A DNA stretch of 64,000 nucleotides from Novosphingobium sp. UBA6272 (GTDB taxonomy: Bacteria; Pseudomonadota; Alphaproteobacteria; Sphingomonadales; Sphingomonadaceae), in NCBI RefSeq assembly GCF_002440635.1, contig NZ_DJUW01000004.1:563-64562 (forward strand), written 5' to 3'. A program made the position numbers and the translations under genes. The notes below the pieces were generated by a model. That model was not told where the DNA came from. It was given only the letters and a program-made list of their open reading frames with translations, and ran no database searches. This document shows, one piece after another, positions 8,634 through 17,274 of this stretch (the first letter of the stretch is position 1; each line of letters starts with the position of its first letter).

Positions 8634-9935
8634 CTACAAGATATACTTCGACAAGTCCGTGTCCCGCGCCAGACCGGCCAGCCGCTCGGTCACATAGGCT
8701 TCATCCACGGTCACGCTCTCACCCTCGCGATCTTCGGCTTCGAAGCTCAGATCCTCTAGCAGCTTTTCCATCACGGTTTGGAGCCGCCGCGCACCGATGT
8801 TCTCGACCGCTTCGTTGACCTGGCATGCGATCCTGGCGACTTCGCGGACCGCACCGGGGGTGAAGTCGAGCGTGACCTTCTCGGTCCCCAGCAGCGCCTT
8901 GTACTGCTCGACCAGGTTGGCCCGGGTTTCGGAGAGAATCCGGACGAAATCGTCCTCGCTCAGCGCCGACAGCTCGACCCGGATCGGCAAGCGGCCCTGC
9001 AATTCGGGCAGCATGTCGCTGGGCTTGGCGACGTGGAACGCGCCAGAAGCGATGAACAGCACGTGGTCGGTCTTCATCGGCCCATACTTGGTGGCCACCG
9101 TGGTGCCTTCGATCAGCGGCAGCAGATCGCGCTGCACGCCTTCGCGGCTGACCGAGCCGCCGCGCACGTCGCTGACCGCAATCTTGTCAATCTCGTCGAT
9201 GAAGACGATGCCGTTGGTTTCGGCATTGAGCAGCGCGACCCGGGCGACGTCGTCCTGATCCATCCGCTTTTCGGCTTCCTCGTCGACCAGCTTGGCCCAG
9301 GCATCGGGCACCTTGAGCTTGCGCCGTTTGAGGTTCTGCTTGCCCATCGCCTTGTTCATCATGTCGGACAGGTTGATCATGCCGATCCCGCCGGGCATGC
9401 CGGGGATCTCCATCCCGCCGGCCGGGCTGTCCTCCACTTCGATCTCAACCTCGACGTCGTCCATCGCCTTTTCGACGATCCGCTGGCGGAACGATTCGCG
9501 GGTCGCCTCAGAAGCGCCATCGCCGACCAGCGCTTTGAGCAGCCGGTCCATCGCGCCCTTTTCGGCCGCATCGCGCACCGCATCACGGCGGCGGTCCTTC
9601 TCGAGCCGGATCGCTTCCTCGACCAGGTCGCGGGCAATCTGTTCGACATCGCGGCCGACATAGCCGACCTCGGTGAACTTGGTCGCCTCGACCTTGACGA
9701 ACGGCGCTTCGGCCAGCTTGGCCAGCCGCCGGCTGATCTCGGTCTTGCCGCAGCCCGTCGGGCCGATCATCAGGATGTTCTTGGGCGTCACCTCATCGCG
9801 CAGCTCGGGCCCGAGCCGCTGACGCCGCCAGCGGTTGCGCAGGGCAACGGCCACGGCCTTCTTGGCATCGGCCTGGCCGATAATGTGTTCGTCCAGCGCG
9901 CGGACAATGGCTTTGGGGGTGAGGTTTTCGATCAT
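8634..9935 (-). CDS. hslU: HslU, ATPase of the HslUV protease
   Basis: A 433-residue AAA+ unfoldase that feeds proteins to HslV. Walker A GPTGCGKT is at 58-65. The I domain (about 110-245) carries the acidic and glycine-rich EIPGMPGGIGM stretch. Walker B with FIDEIDK follows near 245-255. The C-terminus ends in the conserved KYIL tail that docks into HslV and activates it. It lies downstream of hslV on the same strand, separated by a REP-like element of about 90 bases, so the two may be only partly co-transcribed. Length and motifs are normal for the family. Confidence 0.97.
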   Translation of the reverse strand: MIENLTPKAIVRALDEHIIGQADAKKAVAVALRNRWRRQRLGPELRDEVTPKNILMIGPTGCGKTEISRRLAKLAEAPFVKVEATKFTEVGYVGRDVEQIARDLVEEAIRLEKDRRRDAVRDAAEKGAMDRLLKALVGDGASEATRESFRQRIVEKAMDDVEVEIEVEDSPAGGMEIPGMPGGIGMINLSDMMNKAMGKQNLKRRKLKVPDAWAKLVDEEAEKRMDQDDVARVALLNAETNGIVFIDEIDKIAVSDVRGGSVSREGVQRDLLPLIEGTTVATKYGPMKTDHVLFIASGAFHVAKPSDMLPELQGRLPIRVELSALSEDDFVRILSETRANLVEQYKALLGTEKVTLDFTPGAVREVARIACQVNEAVENIGARRLQTVMEKLLEDLSFEAEDREGESVTVDEAYVTERLAGLARDTDLSKYIL

Positions 9936-9945
9936 TCTCTTGCTC

Positions 9946-10035
9946 CCCCCTCCCGCTTGCGGGAGGGGTCAGGGGTGGGCCTGCGGGGAGTGAATGGGAC
10001 CGGCCCACCCCTAACCCCTCCCGCAGGCGGCAGGG
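9946..10035. repeat. REP-like GC-rich inverted element, copy 2
   Basis: The element lies exactly between hslV and hslU. It has a left palindrome CCCTCCCGCTTGCGGGAGGG followed by GTCAGGGGTGGGCC, and a right half GGCCCACCCCTAACCCC followed by TCCCGCAGGCGGCAGGGGG. The halves are inverted with respect to each other, as in copy 3. It may act as an mRNA processing or stability element within the hslVU transcript. Confidence 0.8.
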
Positions 10036-10038
10036 GGA

Positions 10039-10596
<558 letters not shown>

Positions 10597-10632
10597 GCCT
10601 GCGGATATATGACTTATCCGGCGGGCTTCAAC

Positions 10633-11112
10633 CTAGCTGCCGTTCGGACCGCCACCTGCGCCACCGCCGGTACCGGCGGCGCCGACCTGCCCAATGTTGC
10701 CGAACAGGTCTTCGAGGAAGGTCCGTTCGCGGCCCAGGGTCGGTGTCTTGTCACCATCCGGGTTGAACTGAACGACCTTCTCGATGCCCGAGCGTTCGAC
10801 CCCGGCGACGTTGCCTTTCTCATCGAAGGTGATTTTGACCATCAACTGCTCTTTGGCCTTGGGCCGGGTGAAGGCGGCCTGGCGGGTGTTGGTCGAAATA
10901 TAGTACCAGTCCTTGCGGCCGTATTGGCTGATGTAGCTGGGGCGGCCAAGCATGCGTTCGACCGACATCTGGTTGTCGATCCCCGGTTGAACCGAATCGA
11001 GCAGGGCATTGTCAACGAGGTAACCGCGACGGTCCTTGATCGAAGCGCAGGCCGAAAGCGCCAGTACCGCCACTGCCACGCCGAGGAAACGAACCTTGCC
11101 TTGCATCGTCAA
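10633..11112 (-). CDS. bamE: BamE (SmpA/OmlA) outer-membrane assembly lipoprotein
   Basis: A 159-residue lipoprotein of the BAM complex that inserts beta-barrel proteins into the outer membrane. The signal peptide ends in the lipobox LSAC with the lipidated cysteine at residue 22. The SmpA/OmlA fold is visible in the QPGIDNQMSVERMLGRPS block and the later DWYYIS and ITFDEKGNV strands. The C-terminal 30 residues are glycine-rich and look disordered. It stands divergent from the cytochrome bc1 chaperone gene and upstream of hslV on the same strand, with 36 bases between. Confidence 0.9.
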   Translation of the reverse strand: MTMQGKVRFLGVAVAVLALSACASIKDRRGYLVDNALLDSVQPGIDNQMSVERMLGRPSYISQYGRKDWYYISTNTRQAAFTRPKAKEQLMVKITFDEKGNVAGVERSGIEKVVQFNPDGDKTPTLGRERTFLEDLFGNIGQVGAAGTGGGAGGGPNGS

Positions 11113-11260
11113 ATTGCTCCGTCCGGGCGGCCTTGCGGGATTGCCCGCTCCGCCCCATCTGATCTATCGCGGCCAGCCTTAGGCCGCCTTGCCCTTGCGC
11201 GCAATGCCGCCGCATGGGTCGTAACGGTTTAATGCCCGCTGAATGGAAGGAATACCCGCG

Positions 11261-11779
11261 ATGTCGCTGCTCAAGCGCCTGTTTGCCTCTGGCGCGAAAG
11301 ATCAGGCTCGGGTCCGCCGGTTGTGGCACCGCGTGGTCGAAATCGCGCGCGAGCCGGGTTGGTATACCAAGGGCGGGATTGCCGACACTGTCGAGGGCCG
11401 GTTCGATGCGATCACGTTGGTGCTGGTAGCGGCGATGCTGCGGATGGAGCGGACCGAACATCTGCGCGGCATGTCGGCCCGGCTGACCGAACTGTTCGTC
11501 GACGATATGGACGGCCAGCTGCGCCAGGCCGGGGTTGGCGATCTGGTGATGGGCAAGCGGATGGGCAAGCTGATGAGCGTGCTCGGCGGCCGGCTTGATG
11601 CCTTGCGTGCCGCGCTGGCCGAGTCCGATGACGCGGCTCTGATCGCGGCGATCGAACGCAATGTCACCCTGACCGACAAGGCCAGCCCTCCCGCCATCGC
11701 CGCTGAGCTGCGCGTGCTGGCCGCTACACTGGCCGCAATCGACGACGATTCGCTGCTCGACGGGAGGATTGCGCGATGA
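11261..11779 (+). CDS. ubiquinol-cytochrome c chaperone (Cbp3-like)
   Basis: A 172-residue protein matching the Cbp3/UQCC1 chaperone domain, which assists assembly of cytochrome b of the bc1 complex. The features I see are AREPGWYTKGGIADTVEGRFD near 28-48 and LFVDDMDGQLRQAGVGDLVMGKRM near 77-100, both hallmark blocks of the family. The ATG at 11261 is preferred over 11243 because a GAAGGA ribosome-binding site lies 9 bases upstream. The stop overlaps the start of the DUF177 gene (ATGA), a gene pair common in alphaproteobacteria. Confidence 0.9.
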   Translation: MSLLKRLFASGAKDQARVRRLWHRVVEIAREPGWYTKGGIADTVEGRFDAITLVLVAAMLRMERTEHLRGMSARLTELFVDDMDGQLRQAGVGDLVMGKRMGKLMSVLGGRLDALRAALAESDDAALIAAIERNVTLTDKASPPAIAAELRVLAATLAAIDDDSLLDGRIAR

Positions 11780-12282
11780 GCGAGCTGGAACGGATCTTCG
11801 ACGCGGCCCGGTTGCCGGCCGATCCGCAGCGAATTACGGCGAACGAAGGCGAATGCCGCGCCCTCGCGCGGCGTTTTGGCTTGGTATCGGTAGGTTCGCT
11901 TGAAGCGACAATTACGCTGGTCGCCGATGGTCCCGCAGTCCGCGCCCATGGTCGGTTAGCGGCAGAGGTGGTGCAAAGCTGCGCAATATCGGGGGAGGAT
12001 CTGGCGGTCCGCATCGACGAACCCGTCGCCCTGCGCTTCATCCCCGCAATCCCGCCCACCGCTGCCGACGAAGAAATCGAACTGACCGCCGACGATCTCG
12101 ACGAAATCGAGATGGACGGCACTCGGTTTGACCTGGGTGAGGCCGTGGCGCAGACCATGGCGCTGGCAATCGATCCCTATCTCGAAGGGCCGAATGCCGA
12201 GGAATTCCGCCGCAAGGCCGGGATCCTCAGCGCCGGCGAAGGCGGGGCCTTTGCCGCGCTGAAGGGGTTGCTGAAGGAATAG
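11776..12282 (+). CDS. DUF177 (YceD-like) protein
   Basis: A 168-residue acidic protein of the DUF177/YceD family. The pattern CAISGEDLAVRIDEPVALRF in the middle and the acidic stretch ADEEIELTADDLDEIEMDG are typical, and the late GEAVAQTMALAIDPY block is the most conserved part. In many bacteria the family is linked to 23S rRNA accumulation and sits next to rpmF, but rpmF is not adjacent here. It is translationally coupled to the upstream chaperone. The usual first CxxC-like cysteine is single here (SCAISG), as in many alphaproteobacterial members. Confidence 0.85.
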   Translation: MSELERIFDAARLPADPQRITANEGECRALARRFGLVSVGSLEATITLVADGPAVRAHGRLAAEVVQSCAISGEDLAVRIDEPVALRFIPAIPPTAADEEIELTADDLDEIEMDGTRFDLGEAVAQTMALAIDPYLEGPNAEEFRRKAGILSAGEGGAFAALKGLLKE

Positions 12283-12285
12283 CCC

Positions 12286-12819
12286 TCAGAACGGGATATC
12301 GTCGTCGAGATCGTCGGCGAAGCCGCCGCCAGCGCCGCCCGACTGACCGCCACCGAAGCCGCCGCCGCCAGAGCGCTGTCCGCCGCCGAAGTCTCCGCCG
12401 CCACTACGCTGGCCGCCACCATAGCTGCCGCCACCGCCGCCGGCTCCACCACCCTGGCCGCCGCCCGGGGCGCCATCGAGCATGGTCAGCACGCCGCCCA
12501 TGCCGCCGACCGACACTTCGGTGCTGTAACGGTCATTGCCTTGGGCATCCTGCCACTTGCGGGTCCGCAGCTGGCCTTCGATGTAAACCTTGCTGCCCTT
12601 GCGCAGATAGCGCTCGGCCACGCCGACCAGGCCGTCCGAATTGAGCACCACGGTGTGCCATTCGGTCCGCTCCTTCTTCTCGCCGGTGTTCTTGTCTTTC
12701 CAGTTTTCGCTGGTGGCGATCCGCAGATTGGCGATCCGCCCGCCGTTCTGGAACGACTTCACCTCGGGATCGGCTCCAAGGTTGCCGATCAGAATAACCT
12801 TGTTGACGCTGCCTGCCAT
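12286..12819 (-). CDS. ssb: single-stranded DNA-binding protein
   Basis: A 177-residue SSB. An OB fold occupies about residues 1-110 (VNKVILIGNLGADPEVK at the start, then WHTVVLN). A glycine-rich flexible linker (about 115-168) follows, and the acidic tail DDDIPF ends the chain and recruits repair and replication proteins. It acts as a tetramer on single-stranded DNA. The linker contains several GGGDFGGGQRSGGG-type repeats, longer than in E. coli. It converges on the DUF177 gene, with 3 bases between stops. Confidence 0.97.
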   Translation of the reverse strand: MAGSVNKVILIGNLGADPEVKSFQNGGRIANLRIATSENWKDKNTGEKKERTEWHTVVLNSDGLVGVAERYLRKGSKVYIEGQLRTRKWQDAQGNDRYSTEVSVGGMGGVLTMLDGAPGGGQGGGAGGGGGSYGGGQRSGGGDFGGGQRSGGGGFGGGQSGGAGGGFADDLDDDIPF

Positions 12820-12919
12820 CGAATCGAGTCCCTTTGATTTGCTTGGCGATGGCCTAGCGCCTTGATGGGACGAGTTCCAGATTGGCGGCCCCGGATTTTC
12901 CCACAGGCACTCTCATGGA

Positions 12920-13069
12920 CTCTCGCAAAGGCGCGAAGGCGCAAAGGACCGTCGAATTCGGCGTAGCCGTTTATCGATCCTAGGTTTGATCAAGGCTTTG
13001 CGTAGACGTCCAAAAACATGGCCTACGGCGCATTGTCTAACTCTTCGCGCCTTTGCGCCTTTGCGAGAG
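12920..13069. repeat. long inverted repeat between ssb and feoB
   Basis: Arms of 27 bases lie at 12920-12946 (begins CTCTCGCAAAGGCGCGAAGG) and 13043-13069 (ends CGCCTTTGCGAGAG). They match at 25 of 27 positions as inverted copies and enclose about 96 bases. The left arm sits upstream of ssb and the right arm just after the feoB stop. The arms carry an internal repeat of the unit AAAGGCGC. No gene lies between them. It could be a mobile miniature element or a transcription-termination structure for feoB. Confidence 0.8.
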
Positions 13070-13075
13070 AAATCG

Positions 13076-14926
13076 CTATCCCAGCCCCAACCACACCGCC
13101 GTCCAATAGGTCAGACCGGCGAAAACATAGGCCAGCGCGAACAGGTAGATCAGCATGAAGATTGGCCAGCGCCACCCGTTCGTCTCGCGCCGCGTCACCG
13201 CGATCGTGCTCATGCATTGCGGGGCGAAGACGAACCAGGCGAGGAAGGCCAGTGCAGTTGGCAGCGACCAGCTGGCCTTGAGGCGGTCACCCAGCTGCTG
13301 GGCCTGGGCTGCCTCATCATCGCCGGCGCTGACGGCGTAGGAGGTGGCGAGCGAGCTGACCGCAACCTCGCGCGCGGCCATTGCCGGGATCAGCGACAAG
13401 GCGATGTCGCGGTTGAACCCGATCGGCTCGACCACCACTGCAAGGCCGTTGGCAAGGTGCCCGGCGATCGAGGCGTCGACCTGATCTTCGCCTGGGGCGG
13501 CACGCGGGAAGTTGAGCAGCAGCCACAGCACAACCGTGACCATGAAGATGATCGTCCCGGCACGGCGCAGAAAAATCCAGGCGCGCTGCCACAGTCCGAT
13601 CAGGAGGTCCTTCGGGTGCGGCATCTGATACTTGGGCAGCTCCATGATGAAGCCCGATGCCGCGCCCTTGGTGACCGAGCGGCGCAGCACCAGCGCCACC
13701 ACCATCGCCGCGATGATCCCGAAGACATAGAGCCCCAGCAGGACCAGCCCTTGCAGGCCGACCGGCCCGAGCACCGAGCGATTGGGAATGAAGGCCGCGA
13801 TGATCACCGCATAGACCGGCAGCCGGGCCGAACAGGTCATCAGCGGGGCGATCAGGATCGTGGTCAGGCGGTCCTTCGGGTCGGTGATGCTGCGCGTCGC
13901 CATGATCCCGGGGATCGCGCAGGCAAAGCTGGAGAGCAGCGGGATGAAGCTGCGGCCCGACAGGCCCACACCCGCCATCATCCGGTCCATCAGGAAGGCG
14001 GCGCGGGCCATATAGCCCGAAGCTTCCATCGCCAGGATGAAGAAGAACAGGATCACGATCTGCGGCAGGAACACCACCACCGCACCGACCCCCGACAGCA
14101 CACCATCGGTGATCAGATCGCGCAGCAGACTTTCAGGCATCAGCGCGCGGACCTGTGCGGTCAGCCAGCCAATTCCGCCTTCCAGCGCGTCGGCAAACGG
14201 GGTGGCCCAGGTGAACACCGCCTGGAACACGACGAACAGCAGCGCGAACAGGATCAGCGGCCCGGCCCAAGGGTGCAGGAACAACCGGTCAAGCTTCGCG
14301 TGAAGCCGGTGGCGCGCGGTTTCCGAAACGATCGCCGCCTCGGCAATGGCATGGGCGGTAACCCGCCGCTCGGTCAGCGTGGTATGAGGGCGGTGATGCT
14401 CGGCCGCGCGTTCTTCAGCGGCGGCAATTGCGGCGGCCAGTTCGGTCAGTCCGCGGCGGCGGACCGCGACGGTGGCGATCACCGGCACGCCCAGCGCCTC
14501 CTGCAACGCGGCGGGATCGATCGTCAGCCCGTCGCGCTCGGCGAGGTCCACCATGTTGAGCGCGATCACACAGGGCCGGCCCAGCGCGATCACCTCCTGC
14601 GCGAAGACCAGGTGCTGTTCGAGGTTGGAGGCGTCGAGAACGATGACCAGCACTTGCGGCGCCGGCTCACCCGGAAACTCGCCCATGATGACCTTGCGGG
14701 TCACTTCCTCGTCGGGACTGGTGGCGTGGAGGCCGTAGGAGCCGGGCAGATCGGTCAGCTCGATCGCTTCGCCGCCCGGGAGGACCAGCCGTCCGGCCTT
14801 CCGCTCAACGGTGACGCCAGGGTAGTTGGCGATCTTCTGGCGCGCGCCGGTCAGCGCGTTGAACAGCGCGCTTTTTCCGGCATTGGGATTGCCGACCAGG
14901 GCCGCACTGCGCAGGCTCACAGCCAT
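13076..14926 (-). CDS. feoB: FeoB ferrous iron transporter
   Basis: A 616-residue inner-membrane protein. The N-terminal G domain (1-160) has G1 GNPNAGKS at 12-19, G3 DLPGSYGL near 54-61 and G4 NMVD near 118-121. A helical spacer follows, then the membrane domain with Gate motifs (PLMTCSARLPVYA and a later FAPQCMST). It imports Fe2+ with GTP hydrolysis. The start is the ATG at 14926, inside the feoA coding region (10-base overlap); upstream in-frame sequence is feoA shadow. FeoC is absent. At 616 residues it is shorter than E. coli FeoB, as usual in alphaproteobacteria. Confidence 0.96.
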   Translation of the reverse strand: MAVSLRSAALVGNPNAGKSALFNALTGARQKIANYPGVTVERKAGRLVLPGGEAIELTDLPGSYGLHATSPDEEVTRKVIMGEFPGEPAPQVLVIVLDASNLEQHLVFAQEVIALGRPCVIALNMVDLAERDGLTIDPAALQEALGVPVIATVAVRRRGLTELAAAIAAAEERAAEHHRPHTTLTERRVTAHAIAEAAIVSETARHRLHAKLDRLFLHPWAGPLILFALLFVVFQAVFTWATPFADALEGGIGWLTAQVRALMPESLLRDLITDGVLSGVGAVVVFLPQIVILFFFILAMEASGYMARAAFLMDRMMAGVGLSGRSFIPLLSSFACAIPGIMATRSITDPKDRLTTILIAPLMTCSARLPVYAVIIAAFIPNRSVLGPVGLQGLVLLGLYVFGIIAAMVVALVLRRSVTKGAASGFIMELPKYQMPHPKDLLIGLWQRAWIFLRRAGTIIFMVTVVLWLLLNFPRAAPGEDQVDASIAGHLANGLAVVVEPIGFNRDIALSLIPAMAAREVAVSSLATSYAVSAGDDEAAQAQQLGDRLKASWSLPTALAFLAWFVFAPQCMSTIAVTRRETNGWRWPIFMLIYLFALAYVFAGLTYWTAVWLGLG

Positions 14927-15156
14927 TCCACCTCGATCGCTTCGGCATGGGCGCGGCGCAGGGCCACCGCCATCCGCCCGACCGAGAGCGCGATCGGATC
15001 GCGCCCGGAAAACACCCCGCGATGCGCGACGCTGACCTTCGCGCCGAGATCGATCCCCAGCGCCTGCAAGCGCTGCGCCTCTTCCGGCACCAGCCGTGCC
15101 CAGTCGACCGCGACGATGCGGGCGCTCATTCCAATAGGGAGATGGTCGATCGTCAT
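14917..15156 (-). CDS. feoA: FeoA
   Basis: A 79-residue SH3-like cytoplasmic partner of FeoB. The block LQALGIDLGAKVSVAHRG in the middle and the closing DPIALSVGRMAVALRRAHA are characteristic. The 3' end overlaps feoB, so the two are co-translated. A Fur-like palindrome at 15189-15205 sits just upstream of the start, which suggests repression by iron. Confidence 0.93.
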   Translation of the reverse strand: MTIDHLPIGMSARIVAVDWARLVPEEAQRLQALGIDLGAKVSVAHRGVFSGRDPIALSVGRMAVALRRAHAEAIEVEWL

Positions 15157-15188
15157 GCCCGAACGCCGCTGCCACAGCGCGGCGCTAG

Positions 15189-15205
15189 TTGCAAGTCATT
15201 CGCAA
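15189..15205 (-). promoter_or_regulatory. Fur-like operator upstream of feoAB
   Basis: The 17-base imperfect palindrome TTGCAAGTCATTCGCAA (plus-strand reading) begins 33 bases upstream of the feoA ATG. On the minus strand a possible -35 TTGACC (15224-15219) lies 17 bases before a -10 (15201-15196) that falls within the palindrome. A bound repressor would therefore block RNA polymerase. The sequence resembles alphaproteobacterial Fur boxes (TGC-A-T-AT-GCA type). Confidence 0.6.
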
Positions 15206-15361
15206 TAATATTGATCGAGGTCAAATTCCTCCCCCGCATGAGGAAGAACGAGCGGACCGGATACCATGGCCGCCCCAGCAACCGCAGCGACCATAGCGCG
15301 TTGGCCAATTTGGAGGCGGGTCGAGCGTTGCGCCGGCCCGGACTCCAAAAACCCTGGCTCA

Positions 15362-15378
15362 TTGCATGTCATTCGAAT
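15362..15378. promoter_or_regulatory. second Fur-like box
   Basis: TTGCATGTCATTCGAAT differs from the feoA-proximal palindrome at four of 17 positions (one in the left half, three at the right end). It lies about 170 bases further upstream of feoA. It may be a weaker auxiliary operator, or the operator of an unrecognised small gene on the minus strand (an open frame of 58 codons, 15196-15372, starts within it). I give it low weight. Confidence 0.3.
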
Positions 15379-15391
15379 TGGTCGCCGGATA

Positions 15392-16525
15392 TCACTTTCC
15401 CGGTGCGTTAAAGGTGATGGCGTAGGCGGTGTTTGGGGCCAGCCCTGCTGGGACGTTGAACGTGAACCCGGCCGGAGTGGCCTCAACAAACCCGTTTCGC
15501 ACCGCAGTCACGCTCGGCGCGTTGGCTGCCGCGATCACTGGATAGCTAGCCGTGGGATAGGGGTGAGCATAGGTCACAATTAGTTGACCTCCCCCTGCCG
15601 GAGCGTTGCCGGTGGTTAGGGTAATGATACCTGAATTGCCCTGTGCGTCGATGTACACGCTCGCTCCGGTGCCGGCTGCGGCCAGCGGCTTGACCGTCGG
15701 TGCAGCGGTGTCGTTCAGAACAAAGCTGCGCCTCACCCCGTCTGCCTTCGTAAAATAGGGCATGGCACCTGCGTCGACCTCGAATGCTCCCGGTTCGGGT
15801 ACGGCAAGCAGTTGCGCGTTCGACGAGAGAAACTTGAGCGGACCGAACCCGGGCGAACTCGCGCCCGCAGAGATCACAACCCAGCCGCCAAAGTTCGAAC
15901 CCGGGGGCGGCAGCGGGCCACCAAGTCCGCCGGGAAAAAGCACCTGTTGAAAGCTGTTCGCGGCGATTGCGGTGATTGGGCCGAACCGGTTGGGGTATTG
16001 CCGCGAAGCCTGGCTGTTATGAACGCCGGAGCCGGTGATCAGCAGCCAGCGCCCCGCAACTTCGCCGGCATTGGCCGGATTCTGGTCGATGATAACGCGA
16101 GTCCCGCCGACATGCCCAGTCTGGCTGCCGGTTCCAGCCTGCCACAAGTCGGAAACCACCCGGTCCCCTGCCCGAACTGCGTCGAAGGTGTTCATCTTCG
16201 TGCCACGGGTCTTGACCCACATGTTGATCACGCCCTTACCGTCGGCGCCGTATTTGAACCCGAGGTAGCCCGCGACGTTTGGATCTGTCGCGTTTACCTG
16301 AACCAACATGTTACCGACGCTCCCGGTGGGGTCTGCCGCGGCCGGTGTCCCGGGGATGTCGGTGACGACAATGGTGGCCTTGGTGATCTTCGGCGCATTT
16401 GCCGCGGCGAGTGCTTGCGCCGCTTCGGCGCGCGCGACCGGGTCGACCGCTTGCGCTTGGGAGAAAGCGGGTTCGGCGCAGCCTAATGCGGCAACCACAA
16501 GGGCTGTTCGAATAATACTGTTCAT
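15392..16525 (-). CDS. exported protein of unknown function
   Basis: A 377-residue protein with a clear signal peptide (residues 1-23, hydrophobic ALVVAALGCAEPAFSQAQA, cleavage probable after AFS-QA or nearby). The mature part is rich in Gly, Ala, Asn, Thr and Pro with alternating hydrophobic residues, suggesting a beta-rich exported protein. Segments such as GGWVVISAGASSPGFGPLKFL and TGASVYIDAQGNSGIITLTTG look like beta-sandwich strands. I do not recognise a family. It stands between feoA and the COQ9 gene with its own leader. The proximity of Fur-like boxes is downstream of its stop, so iron regulation cannot be inferred. Confidence 0.75.
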   Translation of the reverse strand: MNSIIRTALVVAALGCAEPAFSQAQAVDPVARAEAAQALAAANAPKITKATIVVTDIPGTPAAADPTGSVGNMLVQVNATDPNVAGYLGFKYGADGKGVINMWVKTRGTKMNTFDAVRAGDRVVSDLWQAGTGSQTGHVGGTRVIIDQNPANAGEVAGRWLLITGSGVHNSQASRQYPNRFGPITAIAANSFQQVLFPGGLGGPLPPPGSNFGGWVVISAGASSPGFGPLKFLSSNAQLLAVPEPGAFEVDAGAMPYFTKADGVRRSFVLNDTAAPTVKPLAAAGTGASVYIDAQGNSGIITLTTGNAPAGGGQLIVTYAHPYPTASYPVIAAANAPSVTAVRNGFVEATPAGFTFNVPAGLAPNTAYAITFNAPGK

Positions 16526-16618
16526 GGAAATCTCCCCCTCCTGGATCGCTCCAGTCGAACATCTGTCAACGCGCCAAGTAATGCCGCTCGTGCTCGAAGT
16601 CGCAAGGGAAATTCGCGC

Positions 16619-17272
16619 TCAACGCGCCGGGTACCGCAACCTTCCCAGCAGCCGTGCCGGGCTGAACATTTCCTCGCGCGGGCGCAACAACTGGGCCTTG
16701 GCCTTTTCGAATTTCATGATCCCTTCGATCCGGCGATCGAGGAAGGCCCGGGTCTCGGCATGGTCTTCGCTGGTGTCGTTCACATAGACCGCGAGCGTCG
16801 CAGCGTAAATCGAACCCAGTGTCATGCGCTTGGTGTAGTGGTTGTAATCGGTCGCCGTATCACCGGCGAGCCGCCACATCGCATCGGCGCTGCGCCAGCC
16901 GAGCCGCACGGTCCGCGCCACGTTCTGCGGCATGGCCATGATCGCCTGCGCGCGGCGCAGAGCTTCCTTCTGGCCGACAATCGCGTCGAGCCGGAACTGA
17001 ACGAGGGTGCGGATCCGTTCGCGGATCTTGAGATTTCCGATCCGCTCGGCCGGCAGCGCCTGCGCCATCGCCGCGTCGACGCTGGAAACCCAGGCTTCGA
17101 TCATCTGCATCGGCCCGCCGGAAAAGGCGAACAGCGCCGCAGCCGGATCGATCCCGGCCGACTGGGCCGCATCGCGCACCGCCGCTTCGCTCCAGCCATC
17201 GAACGCCGCAGCCTGGGCGATGCCGGGAGCCAGCGCGATTCGCAGTTCATCGAGGCTCTGCGCTTCGCCCAT
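16619..17272 (-). CDS. COQ9-family protein (ubiquinone biosynthesis)
   Basis: A 217-residue all-helical protein of the COQ9 family, a TetR-like fold that binds isoprene lipids and presents ubiquinone precursors to the hydroxylase COQ7. The conserved block is DATATDYNHYTKRMTLGSIYAAT-like: here TATDYNHYTKR near 142-152 followed by LGSIYAATL. The helix-turn-helix part is near residues 25-60. It sits immediately downstream of the ankyrin-repeat gene on the same strand with 2 bases between, so the two are probably co-transcribed. Alphaproteobacterial COQ9 genes are usually stand-alone. Confidence 0.88.
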   Translation of the reverse strand: MGEAQSLDELRIALAPGIAQAAAFDGWSEAAVRDAAQSAGIDPAAALFAFSGGPMQMIEAWVSSVDAAMAQALPAERIGNLKIRERIRTLVQFRLDAIVGQKEALRRAQAIMAMPQNVARTVRLGWRSADAMWRLAGDTATDYNHYTKRMTLGSIYAATLAVYVNDTSEDHAETRAFLDRRIEGIMKFEKAKAQLLRPREEMFSPARLLGRLRYPAR

Positions 17273-17274
17273 GG

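Noticed and set aside
12986..15208. 740-codon open frame on the plus strand
   Set aside because: Antisense shadow of feoB and feoA; product is low-complexity and highly charged, without domains.
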